Of a stretch of 64,000 bases of DNA, positions 17,689-28,882 are shown piece by piece (position 1 is the first letter of the stretch; each line of letters starts with the position of its first letter). The position numbers and the translations under genes are program-made. The notes below the pieces were generated by a model. That model saw only the letters and a list, made by a program, of their open reading frames with translations. It did no database searches and was not told where the DNA came from. Source of the stretch: Candidatus Tokpelaia sp. JSC161 (GTDB lineage: Bacteria > Pseudomonadota > Alphaproteobacteria > Rhizobiales > Rhizobiaceae); assembly GCA_003331105.1 (NCBI GenBank), contig QEND01000001.1, positions 186,001 to 250,000 of the forward strand, in the 5' to 3' direction.

Positions 17689-19176
17689 ATGTCTCAACCT
17701 ATCATAACCCAACTTTCTTATTTTTCACAAGTTGAAAAGAAAGGCACTCTTGTTCTTTTAATAGATAATTCAGGAGAGATTTCATCTTCTTTAGAATTAG
17801 AAGGGCTTGACAAAGATTTAATGAAAAGCTTGATAGAGCTTAGAAACTTTAAGGGCGAGCGTTTTAAATATCTTGAAATATGTGCACTTGCTAAAAATAG
17901 TTATGATCGGGTTATCTTTTTAGGTGTAGGGAATTCTTCAGAATTTTTTTCTGATGATTGGATAAAGCTTGGAGGTGTCTGTAGAGGTGCTTTGGTGGAT
18001 ACACTTCAGGTTACTTTGATCATGCAACTAAAAGAGCGCGAACTTTGTGATGACGAGATAGAAGATTTTATCTGTGGATTCAAACTACGCAATTATAATT
18101 TTGATAAGTATTGTACTAATAAGGTTTCTAAAAAAGAGCCTTTAAAAATTGTTTTTCAGACAAAAACTATAGAAAGAGTAAAAAAATCTTTGGAACGTGC
18201 CGAGAAGTTAGCCGATGCTGTCATGATGACACGGGATTTTGTAAATGAGCCAGCAAATATTTTGGGAACAGAGGAGTTTTGTATTAAAATTCAAGAGTTA
18301 AAAACTTTGGGTGTTGAGATTAATGTTTTTGATGATCAAAAATTAGAAAAGAATGGTTTTGCTGCGCTTCTTTCTGTTTCACGCGCTTCTAGGCGTCCAG
18401 CACGGCTTGTTATGATGCAATGGAAAGGTAGTAGTTTCGAGAATCAAACGATTGCTTTTGTTGGAAAGGGCGTTATTTTTGATTCTGGTGGAATTTCCCT
18501 GAAACCATCTGCTAGTATGGAAGAGATGAAAGGGGATATGGCTGGAGCTGCGGCTGTTGTTGGTACTATTTTTAGTCTTGCAAGTCGGAAAGCTAAGGTC
18601 AATGTTGTTGGTGTGGTTGGTCTTGTTGAGAATATGCCAGGTGGGAATGCTTTGCGTCCTGGGGATATTCTTACCTCTTTATCTGGAAAAACGATTGAAG
18701 TTATTAATACAGATGCAGAGGGTAGGCTTGTCTTAGCTGATCTCCTTTGGTTTACCAAAGAGCATTTTAAACCGTTGCTGATGATCGATATTGCGACTTT
18801 AACAGGGGCAATTAGGGTTGCGCTTGGACAACACTATGCTGGTCTTTTTTCTAATGATGATGTTCTTGTTGAAAGACTTTGCGCTGCAGGAACTCGTACT
18901 GGAGAACGGTTATGGCGTATGCCTCTTGGAAAAGAATATGATTGCATTGTGGATTCTAAGATTGCTGATATGCGTAATTGCACGGGACGAGATGCTGGAT
19001 CTGTTACGGCCGCACAGTTTTTAAAGCGTTTTGTGGGTGATACGCCTTGGGCGCATTTGGATATTGCTGGTACAGCGATTGCGTCTATAAAAAATGATTA
19101 CAACGAATCGTGGGGATCAGGGTTTGGTGTACGCTTGCTAGATTCCTTCGCTCATTATTACGAGGATAACATGTGA
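17689..19176 (+). CDS. pepA: Leucyl aminopeptidase (M17 family)
   Basis: PepA removes N-terminal residues from peptides in the cytoplasm using two metal ions. The 495-residue protein contains VGKGVIFDSGGISLKP (about 258-273) with metal and bicarbonate ligands, and the M17 signature NTDAEGRL (about 340-347). Upstream AAGGAATAATT provides a ribosome binding site. holC overlaps the stop by four bases. In some bacteria PepA also binds DNA; nothing here tests that. It is complete and of normal length. Confidence 0.96.
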   Translation: MSQPIITQLSYFSQVEKKGTLVLLIDNSGEISSSLELEGLDKDLMKSLIELRNFKGERFKYLEICALAKNSYDRVIFLGVGNSSEFFSDDWIKLGGVCRGALVDTLQVTLIMQLKERELCDDEIEDFICGFKLRNYNFDKYCTNKVSKKEPLKIVFQTKTIERVKKSLERAEKLADAVMMTRDFVNEPANILGTEEFCIKIQELKTLGVEINVFDDQKLEKNGFAALLSVSRASRRPARLVMMQWKGSSFENQTIAFVGKGVIFDSGGISLKPSASMEEMKGDMAGAAAVVGTIFSLASRKAKVNVVGVVGLVENMPGGNALRPGDILTSLSGKTIEVINTDAEGRLVLADLLWFTKEHFKPLLMIDIATLTGAIRVALGQHYAGLFSNDDVLVERLCAAGTRTGERLWRMPLGKEYDCIVDSKIADMRNCTGRDAGSVTAAQFLKRFVGDTPWAHLDIAGTAIASIKNDYNESWGSGFGVRLLDSFAHYYEDNM

Positions 19177-19622
19177 GTAAAATTTTTTTTTATCATATGA
19201 CTGAATCTAGATTGGATGATATCTTGCCTGATTTGATAGAACGTTCATTACAGCGTTGTGGGTGTTTAACAATTCAGTTTGTAACAGAGAAGCGTTGTGA
19301 TGCCATTGATACCCTTTTATGGACTTTTTCAGAAGATTCGTTTCTTGCTCATGGGACAAGCTGGGATGACTGGCCTGATGAGCAGAATGTCTTGTTAACG
19401 ACTAGTTTTCATAATTTGAATGCTTCACGTGAGCGTTTTTGTTTAGAGGGGGCACATTGTCCTGATCCAGATAGTTATGAGCGTTTTTTTATTTTTTTTG
19501 ACGGACAGATTGTTGATCAGTTGATTCGTGCACGGAAGGAATGGAAGAATCTAAAAAATAAAGGATATCTGATGACTTATTGGCAGCAGACTCTGGATAG
19601 GCGTTGGGAGAAAAAATTTTAG
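19173..19622 (+). CDS. holC: DNA polymerase III subunit chi
   Basis: The 149-residue protein matches HolC: MSKIFFYHMTESRLDDILPDL at the start, the central WTFSEDSFLAHG, and a C-terminal aromatic-basic TYWQQTLDRRWE. Chi links the clamp loader to single-strand binding protein at the replication fork. It starts with GTG (19173-19175) overlapping the pepA stop codon, after GAGG at 19162-19165, indicating coupling. The pepA-holC pairing is common in alphaproteobacteria and supports the call. Confidence 0.9.
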   Translation: MSKIFFYHMTESRLDDILPDLIERSLQRCGCLTIQFVTEKRCDAIDTLLWTFSEDSFLAHGTSWDDWPDEQNVLLTTSFHNLNASRERFCLEGAHCPDPDSYERFFIFFDGQIVDQLIRARKEWKNLKNKGYLMTYWQQTLDRRWEKKF

Positions 19623-19642
19623 CAGTTGAGAGAGTTTCAATA

Positions 19643-19927
19643 ATGATAGAAATTGTTTGGAAACACCTGATTGTTGTTGTATGGGGAGTTACTTTAGCAT
19701 CCTGTTCCTTTGTTGTAGGTTTTCCTTATATTTTTGCATACTTAGTGAGTGAAGCCTATATTGCTCTAGCAGTTCATCTTATATTTATATTTTTTGTTGT
19801 TTTTTATACATTGTTATTATGGTTTTTCTTTAGTTATAATACTATTCGTATAGTATGGGTGAAGTTCATAGCACTTATATTTCCATGTTTTATTTTATGG
19901 GTTTTAGTTTCGAAGGTGGTTAGCTAG
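19643..19927 (+). CDS. Small membrane protein of unknown function
   Basis: I do not recognise a family. From the ATG at 19643 it is 94 residues with about three hydrophobic segments (roughly 6-28, 33-60, 68-92) and almost no soluble part. An upstream start at 19604 would overlap holC by 19 bases; a GAGAGAG sequence ahead of 19643 favours the shorter form. It sits just after holC and could be cotranscribed. Its last bases overlap the 3' end of the oppositely transcribed RNase P RNA gene. It could be a lineage-specific membrane protein. Confidence that it is expressed is moderate. Confidence 0.55.
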   Translation: MIEIVWKHLIVVVWGVTLASCSFVVGFPYIFAYLVSEAYIALAVHLIFIFFVVFYTLLLWFFFSYNTIRIVWVKFIALIFPCFILWVLVSKVVS

Positions 19928-20320
19928 CTTATAAGCCGGGTTCTGTCAAACAGGAATATCCTGCGTGGCAACCATTAATCTAGGACGTATGTTACCATAC
20001 ATCTCGTGCAACCTACCCGGATAGTGAGGTTTGGAAATAAACCCTGCGTTTTTAGATCTGAGATCTGACGCGCTATCCCTATTCGGTCTTGCTCCTGGTG
20101 GGGTTTACCATGCCATGACCATTACTGCTCATGCGGTGGGCTCTTACTCCACCCTTTCACCCTTACCTGTCAAGTAAACAGGCGGTTTTCTTTCTGTGGC
20201 ACTTTCCCTGGAGTTACCCCCGCCGGGTGTTACCCGGCACCGTATTTCCTTGGAGCCCGGACTTTCCTCATCAACGACCTTTCGGTACTGAGTTGATGCG
20301 GTTGCCCAGCTAACTAACTT
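19919..20320 (-). ncRNA. rnpB: RNase P RNA (class A)
   Basis: Read leftward, the region contains the universally conserved GAGGAAAGTCCGGGCTCC (P4/CR-I area), the GGTGCCGGGTAACACCCGGC hairpin and the terminal ACAGAACCCGGCTTATA. The 5' GTTAGCT and 3' AGCTAAC strands pair as helix P1, which fixes the ends near 20318 and 19919. RNase P RNA cleaves 5' leaders from tRNA precursors. The call rests on these conserved core sequences and is firm. The 3' end overlaps the end of the converging small membrane protein gene by about nine bases. Confidence 0.95.
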
Positions 20321-20326
20321 ATGTCA

Positions 20327-20332
20327 AGTATA
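20327..20332 (-). promoter_or_regulatory. Likely -10 element of rnpB
   Basis: On the minus strand TATACT lies about seven to ten bases upstream of the predicted RNase P RNA 5' end. The -35 region (about 20349-20355) is poor. This is a candidate based only on position and -10 match. Confidence 0.4.
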
Positions 20333-20410
20333 GCATAGATTAGCGAGAATAGAAATTGATTTTCGATATAGATGTATCTTGATTGTTGTACTATCTAAAT
20401 AAAGTTTGGG

Positions 20411-21709
20411 ATGTCCTCTGTAGGTATAATGTTGCTTTTTAATGTTGATGATTTCTCAGGAGCAGAATGTATTATTGTCGCTGTTTCTGGAGGAAGTGAT
20501 TCTTTAGCGTTGCTTTTTTTGTTACGTGAGTACTTCATTTATAGTGCTTGTGAAAAGCGTATGATCGCTATTACAGTTGATCATGCTCTTCGTCCAGAAT
20601 CAAAGGATGAAGCGAAATATGTTGCAAGATTGTGTAAATCATATGAGATTTTTCATGAAATTGTTGTATGGAATGGAAAGAAACCAAGGAGTTCTATTTC
20701 TTCTATTGCGCGAATTGCTCGTTATGAGCTTTTATGCAAAGCTGCTGAAAAATATGGTGCAAATGTCATTGTAACAGGCCATACATTGGATGATCAAGCG
20801 GAGACATATATTATGCGTTCCTTACGAAGGAGTCGTAGGGGCTTAGCTGTTATGCCGCGTGTAGCCTTATTGCAGGAAAAATTTTGTTTGTTAAGACCTT
20901 TATTAGAAGTGAGACGCTTAACATTGCAATCTTATCTTCGAGAAAGGAAGATTTTATGGATTCAAGATCCTACTAATGACAATCCGTCTTATGAGCGAGT
21001 GAGAATTCGGAAATATATTGATGAGTATGCTTTAATCTATGCAGATTATGCTGTGTCTTTTGCAGCACAAAGACGTAGATCTGAATCAGAAAGGGTTGCA
21101 GCTCTTGCCTTAAAGCTTCGTATGTCTTTTCTGCGCGATCAGCTATTGTTTGATTTATCATTAATAAAGAGTGCTGATCTTGAAGATTTTGTAGTCCTGA
21201 TTGCTATGAGTGCAGCAATTATGGGGGGCAGGGAATATCCTTCAACGAATCGACGGAGTCTTTTAGAGTTTTTAAGTAAAAGAAATTCTTTTTTGCGTCG
21301 CATGACATTATCAGGTGCGATGATTGAAATGACAAAAAATTTTGTGCGTATTTGGCGAGAAAAGCGTAATCTGAAATCATTGATAGTGAAATCTGCTAAA
21401 ACTGCTATTTGGGATGGGCGTTATCATATTATTAATAAGAGTGATAAGGCTGTTTTATTACGATCGCCAAATAAAGTAGAATTAATGGATATTTTAAGAT
21501 TTCTAGATATAGAGGATGTACATTTTTCTTCACTGGAGACAACTTGTATGGTTTGTGGGAGTTCTGGTTTTGATTTTCCAGTCTTACGTGTATTAAATAA
21601 TAAAAATATTGAAATTCAACGTATTATGTTACCCTTCAATCGTGTTGTTTCTAGTTATGATTTTGTGATGTTTTGGGTTTTTCGTATAGCTTTTTCTAAG
21701 AACAGGTAA
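20411..21709 (+). CDS. tilS: tRNA(Ile)-lysidine synthetase
   Basis: TilS attaches lysine to C34 of the CAU-anticodon tRNA-Ile so that it reads AUA. The 432-residue protein has the PP-loop IIVAVSGGSDSLALLFLL (about 20-37) and the matching VDHALRPESKDEA and TGHTLDDQAETYIMRSLR motifs. A longer, divergent C-terminal domain follows. In rhizobia tilS is followed by ftsH and glmM, and the same order is seen here. The usual upstream tol-pal genes are absent; rnpB is there instead. Confidence 0.92.
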   Translation: MSSVGIMLLFNVDDFSGAECIIVAVSGGSDSLALLFLLREYFIYSACEKRMIAITVDHALRPESKDEAKYVARLCKSYEIFHEIVVWNGKKPRSSISSIARIARYELLCKAAEKYGANVIVTGHTLDDQAETYIMRSLRRSRRGLAVMPRVALLQEKFCLLRPLLEVRRLTLQSYLRERKILWIQDPTNDNPSYERVRIRKYIDEYALIYADYAVSFAAQRRRSESERVAALALKLRMSFLRDQLLFDLSLIKSADLEDFVVLIAMSAAIMGGREYPSTNRRSLLEFLSKRNSFLRRMTLSGAMIEMTKNFVRIWREKRNLKSLIVKSAKTAIWDGRYHIINKSDKAVLLRSPNKVELMDILRFLDIEDVHFSSLETTCMVCGSSGFDFPVLRVLNNKNIEIQRIMLPFNRVVSSYDFVMFWVFRIAFSKNR

Positions 21710-21841
21710 AAAATGATAGAAACTAACAGGAATTATGAAGTTTCGCTAGGTGAAGGCATTGGCAATGCTGATTAGTGAACATATGTTATCATCAATTGTT
21801 ACATCAAGCGTAGCAGCGTCTTTTGGCTAAGTGAAGTTGAG

Positions 21842-23722
21842 ATGAATCCAAATTATCGTTCTTTAATTTTATGGGGTGTGATAGCCCTTTTTGTCGTTGT
21901 ATTATTTTCTTTTTTTCAAGGATCTTCTCAGAAGATTCCAGTGAGTCGTCTCTCATATTCTACTTTTATTAAGCGTATTTCTGCTAATCAGATTAAAGAA
22001 GTCACAATTCAGGGAGCCAATATATCTGGGCTTACAGTTAATGGAGAACATTTTATTACTTATGCACCAAATGATAACACTCTTGTTCAACGTTTGGAAA
22101 AGAAAGATATTATTATCAAAGCTGAACCGGAGGTGAGTGGTTCCAATCCATTCTTTGGGTTGCTCGTTTCGTCGATGCCAGTGATTATTCTGATTGTTGT
22201 GTGGATTTTTTTCATGCGGCAAATGCAGGGCGGATCACGTGGAGCTATGGGATTTGGTAAGTCAAAAGCTAAGCTTTTAACTGAAAAACAAGGTCGTATT
22301 ACTTTCAATGATATTGCTGGAGTTGACGAAGCTAAGGCTGATTTAGAAGAAATTATTGAGTTTTTGCGTGATGCTAAGAAGTTTCAACGTCTTGGTGGGC
22401 GTATTCCACGTGGTGTTTTATTGGTTGGTCCTCCTGGAACGGGGAAAACGCTTTTAGCTCGTGCTGTTGCTGGTGAGGCTAATGTCCCTTTTTTTACAAT
22501 TTCAGGATCTGATTTTGTAGAGATGTTTGTTGGAGTGGGTGCCAGTCGTGTCCGGGATATGTTCGGTCAAGCTAAGAAAAATACTCCTTGTATTATTTTT
22601 ATTGATGAAATTGATGCTGTTGGGCGGCATCGTGGAGCAGGTCTTGGTGGTGGAAATGATGAAAGGGAACAGACTCTCAATCAACTTTTGGTGGAAATGG
22701 ATGGATTTGAAGCGAAAGAGAACATTATTCTGATTGCTGCGACCAATCGTCCTGATGTCCTGGATCCAGCTTTACTACGTCCAGGTCGGTTTGATCGCCA
22801 AGTGGTTGTGCCAAATCCTGATATTAGAGGGAGGAAACAAATTTTGAAGGTTCATGTTCGTAAGGTGCCTTTAGCTCCGAATGTAGATATGGATGTGATT
22901 GCTCGTGGTACTCCTGGTTTTTCAGGAGCAGATCTGATGAATCTTGTGAATGAATCCGCTTTGATGGCTGCTCGACGTAATAAGCGTCTTGTTACTATGC
23001 AAGAGTTTGAAGATGCTAAAGATAAAGTTTTAATGGGAACAGAACGTCGTTCCTCAGCGATGACGCAAGAAGAGAAAGAGTTGACAGCTTACCATGAGGC
23101 AGGTCATGCTGTCGTGGCATTGAATGTGCCAGCAGCTGATCCTGTACATAAGGCAACGATTATTCCACGTGGCCGTGCGTTAGGTATGGTTATGCAGTTG
23201 CCTGAGGGGGATCGTTATTCTCTGAATTATCGTTGGATGATTTCGCGTCTGGCTATCATGATGGGTGGACGTGTAGCAGAAGAAATAAAATTTGGTAGAG
23301 AGAATCTTACTTCAGGTGCTTCTTCTGATATTGAACAGGCAACGAAACTTGCCCGCGCTATGGTTACTCGCTGGGGTTTTTCTGATAAGCTTGGGAATGT
23401 TGCCTATGGAGATAATCAAGATGAGGTCTTTCTTGGTCATTCTGTTGCACGTCAGCAGAATATTTCTGAAGAAACTGCGCAATTAATTGATTCTGAGGTG
23501 CGAGGGTTGATTGATACAGCTTATCGAGATGCTCAGCGTATTTTATCTGAAAATCAAGAGGCATGGATTGCACTTGCAGAAGGATTGCTTGAGTATGAGA
23601 CTCTTACAGGACCTGAGATAAGAGATATTATTTCTGGAAAAGCTCCTTTTCGTGATTCCGATAATGAAAGAGAAATGCGCAGTTCTGGTGTGCCTAAGGC
23701 TGGAAAAGTAAAGAACTTGTAG
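21842..23722 (+). CDS. ftsH: ATP-dependent zinc metalloprotease FtsH
   Basis: FtsH degrades membrane and regulatory proteins. The 626-residue chain has two transmembrane helices (about 7-25 and 100-121) flanking a periplasmic region, an AAA domain with Walker A GPPGTGKT (196-203), and the second region of homology with [19 protein letters not shown]. The zinc site is HEAGH (about 418-422). It would work with the HflK-HflC complex encoded at 3.4-5.4 kb. The gene follows tilS after 132 bases, so it may have its own promoter. Confidence 0.97.
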   Translation: MNPNYRSLILWGVIALFVVVLFSFFQGSSQKIPVSRLSYSTFIKRISANQIKEVTIQGANISGLTVNGEHFITYAPNDNTLVQRLEKKDIIIKAEPEVSGSNPFFGLLVSSMPVIILIVVWIFFMRQMQGGSRGAMGFGKSKAKLLTEKQGRITFNDIAGVDEAKADLEEIIEFLRDAKKFQRLGGRIPRGVLLVGPPGTGKTLLARAVAGEANVPFFTISGSDFVEMFVGVGASRVRDMFGQAKKNTPCIIFIDEIDAVGRHRGAGLGGGNDEREQTLNQLLVEMDGFEAKENIILIAATNRPDVLDPALLRPGRFDRQVVVPNPDIRGRKQILKVHVRKVPLAPNVDMDVIARGTPGFSGADLMNLVNESALMAARRNKRLVTMQEFEDAKDKVLMGTERRSSAMTQEEKELTAYHEAGHAVVALNVPAADPVHKATIIPRGRALGMVMQLPEGDRYSLNYRWMISRLAIMMGGRVAEEIKFGRENLTSGASSDIEQATKLARAMVTRWGFSDKLGNVAYGDNQDEVFLGHSVARQQNISEETAQLIDSEVRGLIDTAYRDAQRILSENQEAWIALAEGLLEYETLTGPEIRDIISGKAPFRDSDNEREMRSSGVPKAGKVKNL

Positions 23723-23750
23723 GAAATATCTCAAGGGTTAGGGGTATGAA

Positions 23751-25088
23751 ATGAAGGTGAAATATTTTGGGACAGATGGGATGCGTGGTAGAGCTAATCG
23801 TGTCCCGATGTTACCTGGTATGATTATGCAAGTAGCTATGGCTATGGGTATTCTGTTCAGGAGAGCAGGCCATCGTAATCGTGTTGTAATTGGGAAAGAT
23901 ACACGTCTATCCGGTTATATGCTTGAAAATGCGTTAGTTGCTGGGTTTACAGCTGCTGGGATTGATGTTTTTTTGCTGGGTCCTGTGCCTACCCCAGCAG
24001 TGGCTATGCTGTGTCGCTCGTTACGTGCTGATATTGGAGTTATGATTTCTGCTTCTCATAACCAATTTTATGATAATGGGATTAAGTTGTTTGGGCCAGA
24101 TGGTTATAAGCTTTCTGGTGAAGTTGAAAAGGAAATTGAGAAGTGTATTGAAGGGGATATGCTTTCTCATCTTGCTGGTCAATATGATATTGGGCGTGCT
24201 AAGCGTGTTGAGGGGGATATTTATCGCTATATTGAATTTGCGAAAAGGACTATGCCACGCAATGTGACACTGGAAGGAATGCGCATTGTGGTTGATTGTG
24301 CGAATGGAGCTGTATATAAGGCTGCTCCTCTTGCCCTCGTGGAGCTTGGGGCCGAAGTGATTCCTATCAATGATAAGCCAGATGGAATGAATATTAACAA
24401 AAATTGTGGTTCCACTCATCCAGAATCCTTAATGAAAAAGGTAGCTGAAGTTGGTGCTGATGTTGGTATAGCACTTGATGGTGATGGAGATCGTGTTCTT
24501 ATGGTAGATGAAAGAGGTTCTATAGTGGATGGGGATCAGTTGATGGCAGTGATTGCTGATTCATGGAAGAGTAATGGACGTTTGAAGGGCAGTGGAATTG
24601 TTGCAACGGTTATGTCTAATTTAGGTCTTGAGCGTTTTCTGATAAATCGTGGGTTAAAATTAGCTCGAACCGGTGTAGGAGATCGCTCGGTTGTTGCTTA
24701 TATGCGTGCTCATGGTTTTAATGTTGGTGGAGAAAAGTCTGGCCATATTGTGTTATCTGATTTTACGACAACTGGTGATGGGCTTATCAGTGCTTTACAG
24801 ATTTTAGGTTGTTTAAAAGAAGAAGGGAACTCGATGAGTGTTTTGTGTCATAAGTTTGAGCCCGTTCCACAATTGCTTAGAAATGTTTGCTTGTCTAAGG
24901 GACATGCTATTGATAATCAAGAGATTATCAAGGTAATGAACAGTGCTAGAAAAGAGTTAGGCAAAAGAGGCAGAATATTAATTCGTCCTTCTGGTACGGA
25001 GCCTGTTATAAGGGTTATGGCAGAAGGGGATGACTACGGTGTTCTTGAAAAGATAGTTGATCGTGTGATTCATGCTATTTCATATTAA
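23751..25088 (+). CDS. glmM: Phosphoglucosamine mutase
   Basis: GlmM interconverts glucosamine-6-phosphate and glucosamine-1-phosphate, feeding UDP-GlcNAc for peptidoglycan and lipid A. The 445-residue protein starts [16 protein letters not shown]. It has the phosphoserine site [14 protein letters not shown] (Ser near residue 101), metal loop DGDGDR (about 242-247) and phosphate-binding [12 protein letters not shown] near the C-terminus. It lies 28 bases after ftsH and converges with the transglycosylase gene, whose stop overlaps by four bases. Complete. Confidence 0.96.
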   Translation: MKVKYFGTDGMRGRANRVPMLPGMIMQVAMAMGILFRRAGHRNRVVIGKDTRLSGYMLENALVAGFTAAGIDVFLLGPVPTPAVAMLCRSLRADIGVMISASHNQFYDNGIKLFGPDGYKLSGEVEKEIEKCIEGDMLSHLAGQYDIGRAKRVEGDIYRYIEFAKRTMPRNVTLEGMRIVVDCANGAVYKAAPLALVELGAEVIPINDKPDGMNINKNCGSTHPESLMKKVAEVGADVGIALDGDGDRVLMVDERGSIVDGDQLMAVIADSWKSNGRLKGSGIVATVMSNLGLERFLINRGLKLARTGVGDRSVVAYMRAHGFNVGGEKSGHIVLSDFTTTGDGLISALQILGCLKEEGNSMSVLCHKFEPVPQLLRNVCLSKGHAIDNQEIIKVMNSARKELGKRGRILIRPSGTEPVIRVMAEGDDYGVLEKIVDRVIHAISY

Positions 25089-25669
25089 AGACGATTGCAT
25101 TTGCGCAATTGTATTTTGTATTTTTGAGCAATTCTTTTCATTTTTTCTGCATGATGAGCGGCAGTAGAGCTTATTTTTTGATGGATATAAGCGTAGTGTC
25201 CCATATGGTAGTTTAAATAAAGGTTATAGGCATCATTGGGTGATATATGATTTTTGCGAACGCTTTCATGGTGGAACCAGGCAACAAATTGTGCAGCATC
25301 ATAAAAATTAGTACGACGTGCAGTCGCATGGCCTGTTTTTTTACGATAGTCCTCCCAACTTGTATTAAGAGCCTGTGAGTAACCATAAGCTGTTGATAGA
25401 TGTTTCCATGGAATAAAGCCAAGAAGTTTTGTACGAGGTGGCTTTGCTCTTTGTTTAAAGCTAGATTCTGTATATATTGTTGCAAGAATTATTGGTATTG
25501 GAATACTATAATTTTTTTCGGCTTCTTGAACTGCTTTTTGCCAGTTAAAGAATATACCATCATTTTGATTAAGAACAGCACAGGCGTTGTCTATGTGCTT
25601 TGGTGTGCTTGCGCATCCTATTAGAAGTGGGCTAACTGTTATAGCGAGCAAAATAGTTTTTTTGATCAT
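25085..25669 (-). CDS. Lipoprotein with lytic transglycosylase (SLT) fold
   Basis: The 194-residue protein starts at the ATG 25667-25669, preceded by an AGAGAAG ribosome binding site. A longer frame up to 25717 is less likely. The signal ends in lipobox LIGC (Cys19), so it should be an outer-membrane or inner-membrane lipoprotein. The catalytic-type Glu lies in IYTESSFKQ, followed by [12 protein letters not shown] and a [19 protein letters not shown] pattern, as in family-1 SLT domains. It probably cuts peptidoglycan glycan strands with formation of anhydro-muramic ends. It faces glmM, whose product feeds the same wall polymer. Confidence 0.82.
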   Translation of the reverse strand: MIKKTILLAITVSPLLIGCASTPKHIDNACAVLNQNDGIFFNWQKAVQEAEKNYSIPIPIILATIYTESSFKQRAKPPRTKLLGFIPWKHLSTAYGYSQALNTSWEDYRKKTGHATARRTNFYDAAQFVAWFHHESVRKNHISPNDAYNLYLNYHMGHYAYIHQKISSTAAHHAEKMKRIAQKYKIQLRKCNRL

Positions 25670-25789
25670 GGGAACTTCTCTGAAGATTAAGATAATTTGT
25701 TTCTGATAAAGATGCACAATGATTGTTTCTGAAATGTTTTGGTTTGTTGTTTACATGAGTTTTCAATCATATTTTGAGTGTTTAGATAG

Positions 25790-27076
<1,287 letters not shown>

Positions 27077-27160
27077 AATATATTGGAATCAACGATTTCT
27101 GAATATGGCTTTCATATTTTTTTGTCATGCAGATTTCTATGAGGGAAAGGAAGTATTGTG

Positions 27161-27637
27161 ATGATAGAGAAGGTCCCAATGACAAAAAATGGTTTTAAAA
27201 AGCTTCAAGATGAGCTTCGTTGGCGTCAAAAGGAGGAACGTCCGAGAATCATTGAAGCAATTTCAGAAGCTCGGGCTCATGGGGATCTTTCTGAAAATGC
27301 TGAATATCATGCAGCTAAAGAACTTCAAAGCTATAATGAGGGACGTATGAATGATCTTGAAGGCTATATTGCACGAGCTGAAGTCATTGATATTACTAAG
27401 CTGTCTGGTGATCAAATAAAGTTTGGTGCGACTGTTACGATTTTTGATGGGAATAAAGAGGAAAAACGTGTTTATCAAATTGTGGGGGAGCAGGAGGCAG
27501 ATGTTAAAAGTGGTAAAATTTCTGTATCTTCACCGATTGCACGGGCGCTGATTGGAAAAACTAAAGGGGAAAGAATTGAAGTGAATGTTCCGGGAGGAGC
27601 TCGTTCTTTTGAGATTATCAATTTAGAATTTATCTGA
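27161..27637 (+). CDS. greA: Transcription elongation factor GreA
   Basis: GreA rescues backtracked RNA polymerase by stimulating cleavage of the nascent RNA. The 158-residue protein has the N-terminal coiled coil (residues about 10-75) with the acidic tip [20 protein letters not shown]. The C-terminal FKBP-like domain contains [14 protein letters not shown]. The ATG at 27161 has GGAAAGGAAG upstream and is favoured over a GTG at 27158. greA is followed seven bases later by a glycosyltransferase gene, the same pairing as in rhizobia. Confidence 0.96.
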   Translation: MIEKVPMTKNGFKKLQDELRWRQKEERPRIIEAISEARAHGDLSENAEYHAAKELQSYNEGRMNDLEGYIARAEVIDITKLSGDQIKFGATVTIFDGNKEEKRVYQIVGEQEADVKSGKISVSSPIARALIGKTKGERIEVNVPGGARSFEIINLEFI

Positions 27638-27643
27638 ATCATC

Positions 27644-28702
27644 ATGCGTGTATTGCTTAGTGAAACAGATGTGATTGCTCCGAATTTCAAGAGACGTCTT
27701 TCAGGAGTGACCTCTACAATTGTACAGCTGGTTCCTTTTCAACGGACTCAAGGAGTGCGGATTAGTGCTATAGGATTTTCTCTTCCGGATCATATACCCT
27801 TACTTTCATGGTCTGCGCTTGTGGGTTTATGGAAAGCCCCATTGAATTCTTCATGTCGTGTTTGGCATGCACGTCGTAATATAGAAATGATTGCAGGTGT
27901 CTTGATGCGTGATATTTTGCGTATGAAGCTGCGTCTTGTCTTTACATCGGCAGCTCAACGTTATCACAAAACTTTTACGAAATTGTTGATCAGACGTATG
28001 GATCAGGTGATTGCTACGAGCAAAAGATCCGGTGCTTATTTAGAAGTTCCTTATAGGATTATTATGCATGGTGTTGATCTTGAAAGGTTTACTCCTCCTC
28101 TTATGGCAGAGGATCGCTTTAAAGCGAGCAATCTTCCAGGAGAATATGCTGTTGGTTGTTTTGGTAGGATTCGTTATCAAAAGGGTACAGATTTGTTTGT
28201 TGCAGCTATGATTGCTTTATTACCCTATTATCCGCAGTGGACAGCTGTGATTGCAGGTCGTGTGACTTTCGAGCACAAGCTCTTTAAAAAGAAATTAAAG
28301 AATGAAATCGTGCGTGCTCGATTAGCTAAGCGTATTGTTTTTTTAGGAGAGTTATCTAATCCATCTCAATGGTATCGCCGTCTGACTCTTTATGTTGCTC
28401 CCTCTCGGAATGAAGGATTTGGTTTGACACCACTGGAAGCTATGGCATCTGAAACAGCTGTTGTTACAAGTGATGCAGGGGTTTATAGTGACATTGTAAC
28501 AGAAAATGTAGGAACGGTTTGTCCGTCTGGAGATGGAATGGCTTTGCAGCAAGCTATTGAGTCTTACTTTGTTTGTCCTGCAAGAACGATCGCAAGAGGG
28601 AAGAGAGCTCTTGTTCATGTTAGAGAGCGTTTTTCAATTATAAAAGAAGCAAGTGCAATTCGTACAGTTTATCAAGATATTTTGTATGGAAAGGAATTAT
28701 AA
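27644..28702 (+). CDS. lpcC: LPS core glycosyltransferase, LpcC-like mannosyltransferase (GT4)
   Basis: The 352-residue protein is a GT-B fold glycosyltransferase. The acceptor-side N-terminal half contains RVWHARRNIEMIAGVLMRD. The donor half has VGCFGRIRYQKGTDLFVAAM and the GT4 signature PSRNEGFGLTPLEAMASET. In rhizobia the greA-linked enzyme of this type, LpcC, adds mannose to the LPS inner core. It starts seven bases after greA. Together with intact LptDFG it suggests that a core oligosaccharide is still made. The sugar specificity is inferred from synteny. Confidence 0.8.
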   Translation: MRVLLSETDVIAPNFKRRLSGVTSTIVQLVPFQRTQGVRISAIGFSLPDHIPLLSWSALVGLWKAPLNSSCRVWHARRNIEMIAGVLMRDILRMKLRLVFTSAAQRYHKTFTKLLIRRMDQVIATSKRSGAYLEVPYRIIMHGVDLERFTPPLMAEDRFKASNLPGEYAVGCFGRIRYQKGTDLFVAAMIALLPYYPQWTAVIAGRVTFEHKLFKKKLKNEIVRARLAKRIVFLGELSNPSQWYRRLTLYVAPSRNEGFGLTPLEAMASETAVVTSDAGVYSDIVTENVGTVCPSGDGMALQQAIESYFVCPARTIARGKRALVHVRERFSIIKEASAIRTVYQDILYGKEL

Positions 28703-28788
28703 ATCAGTATTTTTAAAGGAATGACTAGAAAAAAAAATACTTGCAGGATGGAATGAATCTCTTTAAGAAGAGAAATAGCAGTGCTTAA

Positions 28789-28863
28789 GCGCCCATCGTC
28801 TAGCGGTTAGGACGTTGCCCTTTCACGGCAGAAACAGGAGTTCAATTCTCCTTGGGCGTACCA
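28789..28863 (+). tRNA. tRNA-Glu (anticodon UUC)
   Basis: The 75-base cloverleaf has acceptor strands GCGCCCA and TGGGCGT (closing G-U), and an anticodon arm TTGCC-CTTTCAC-GGCAG carrying TTC. The T-arm is AGGAG-TTCAATT-CTCCT, and CCA is encoded at 28861-28863. A perfect six-base inverted repeat (TCTCTT/AAGAGA around TAAG, 28758-28773) lies 15 bases upstream. Confidence 0.95.
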
Positions 28864-28882
28864 TAAATAAGTGATTTGTTAT

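Noticed and set aside
20131..20313. 60-codon rightward frame
   Set aside because: It is antisense to the conserved RNase P RNA core.
24021..24419. 132-codon leftward frame
   Set aside because: Antisense to glmM, without family resemblance; the glmM frame explains the sequence.
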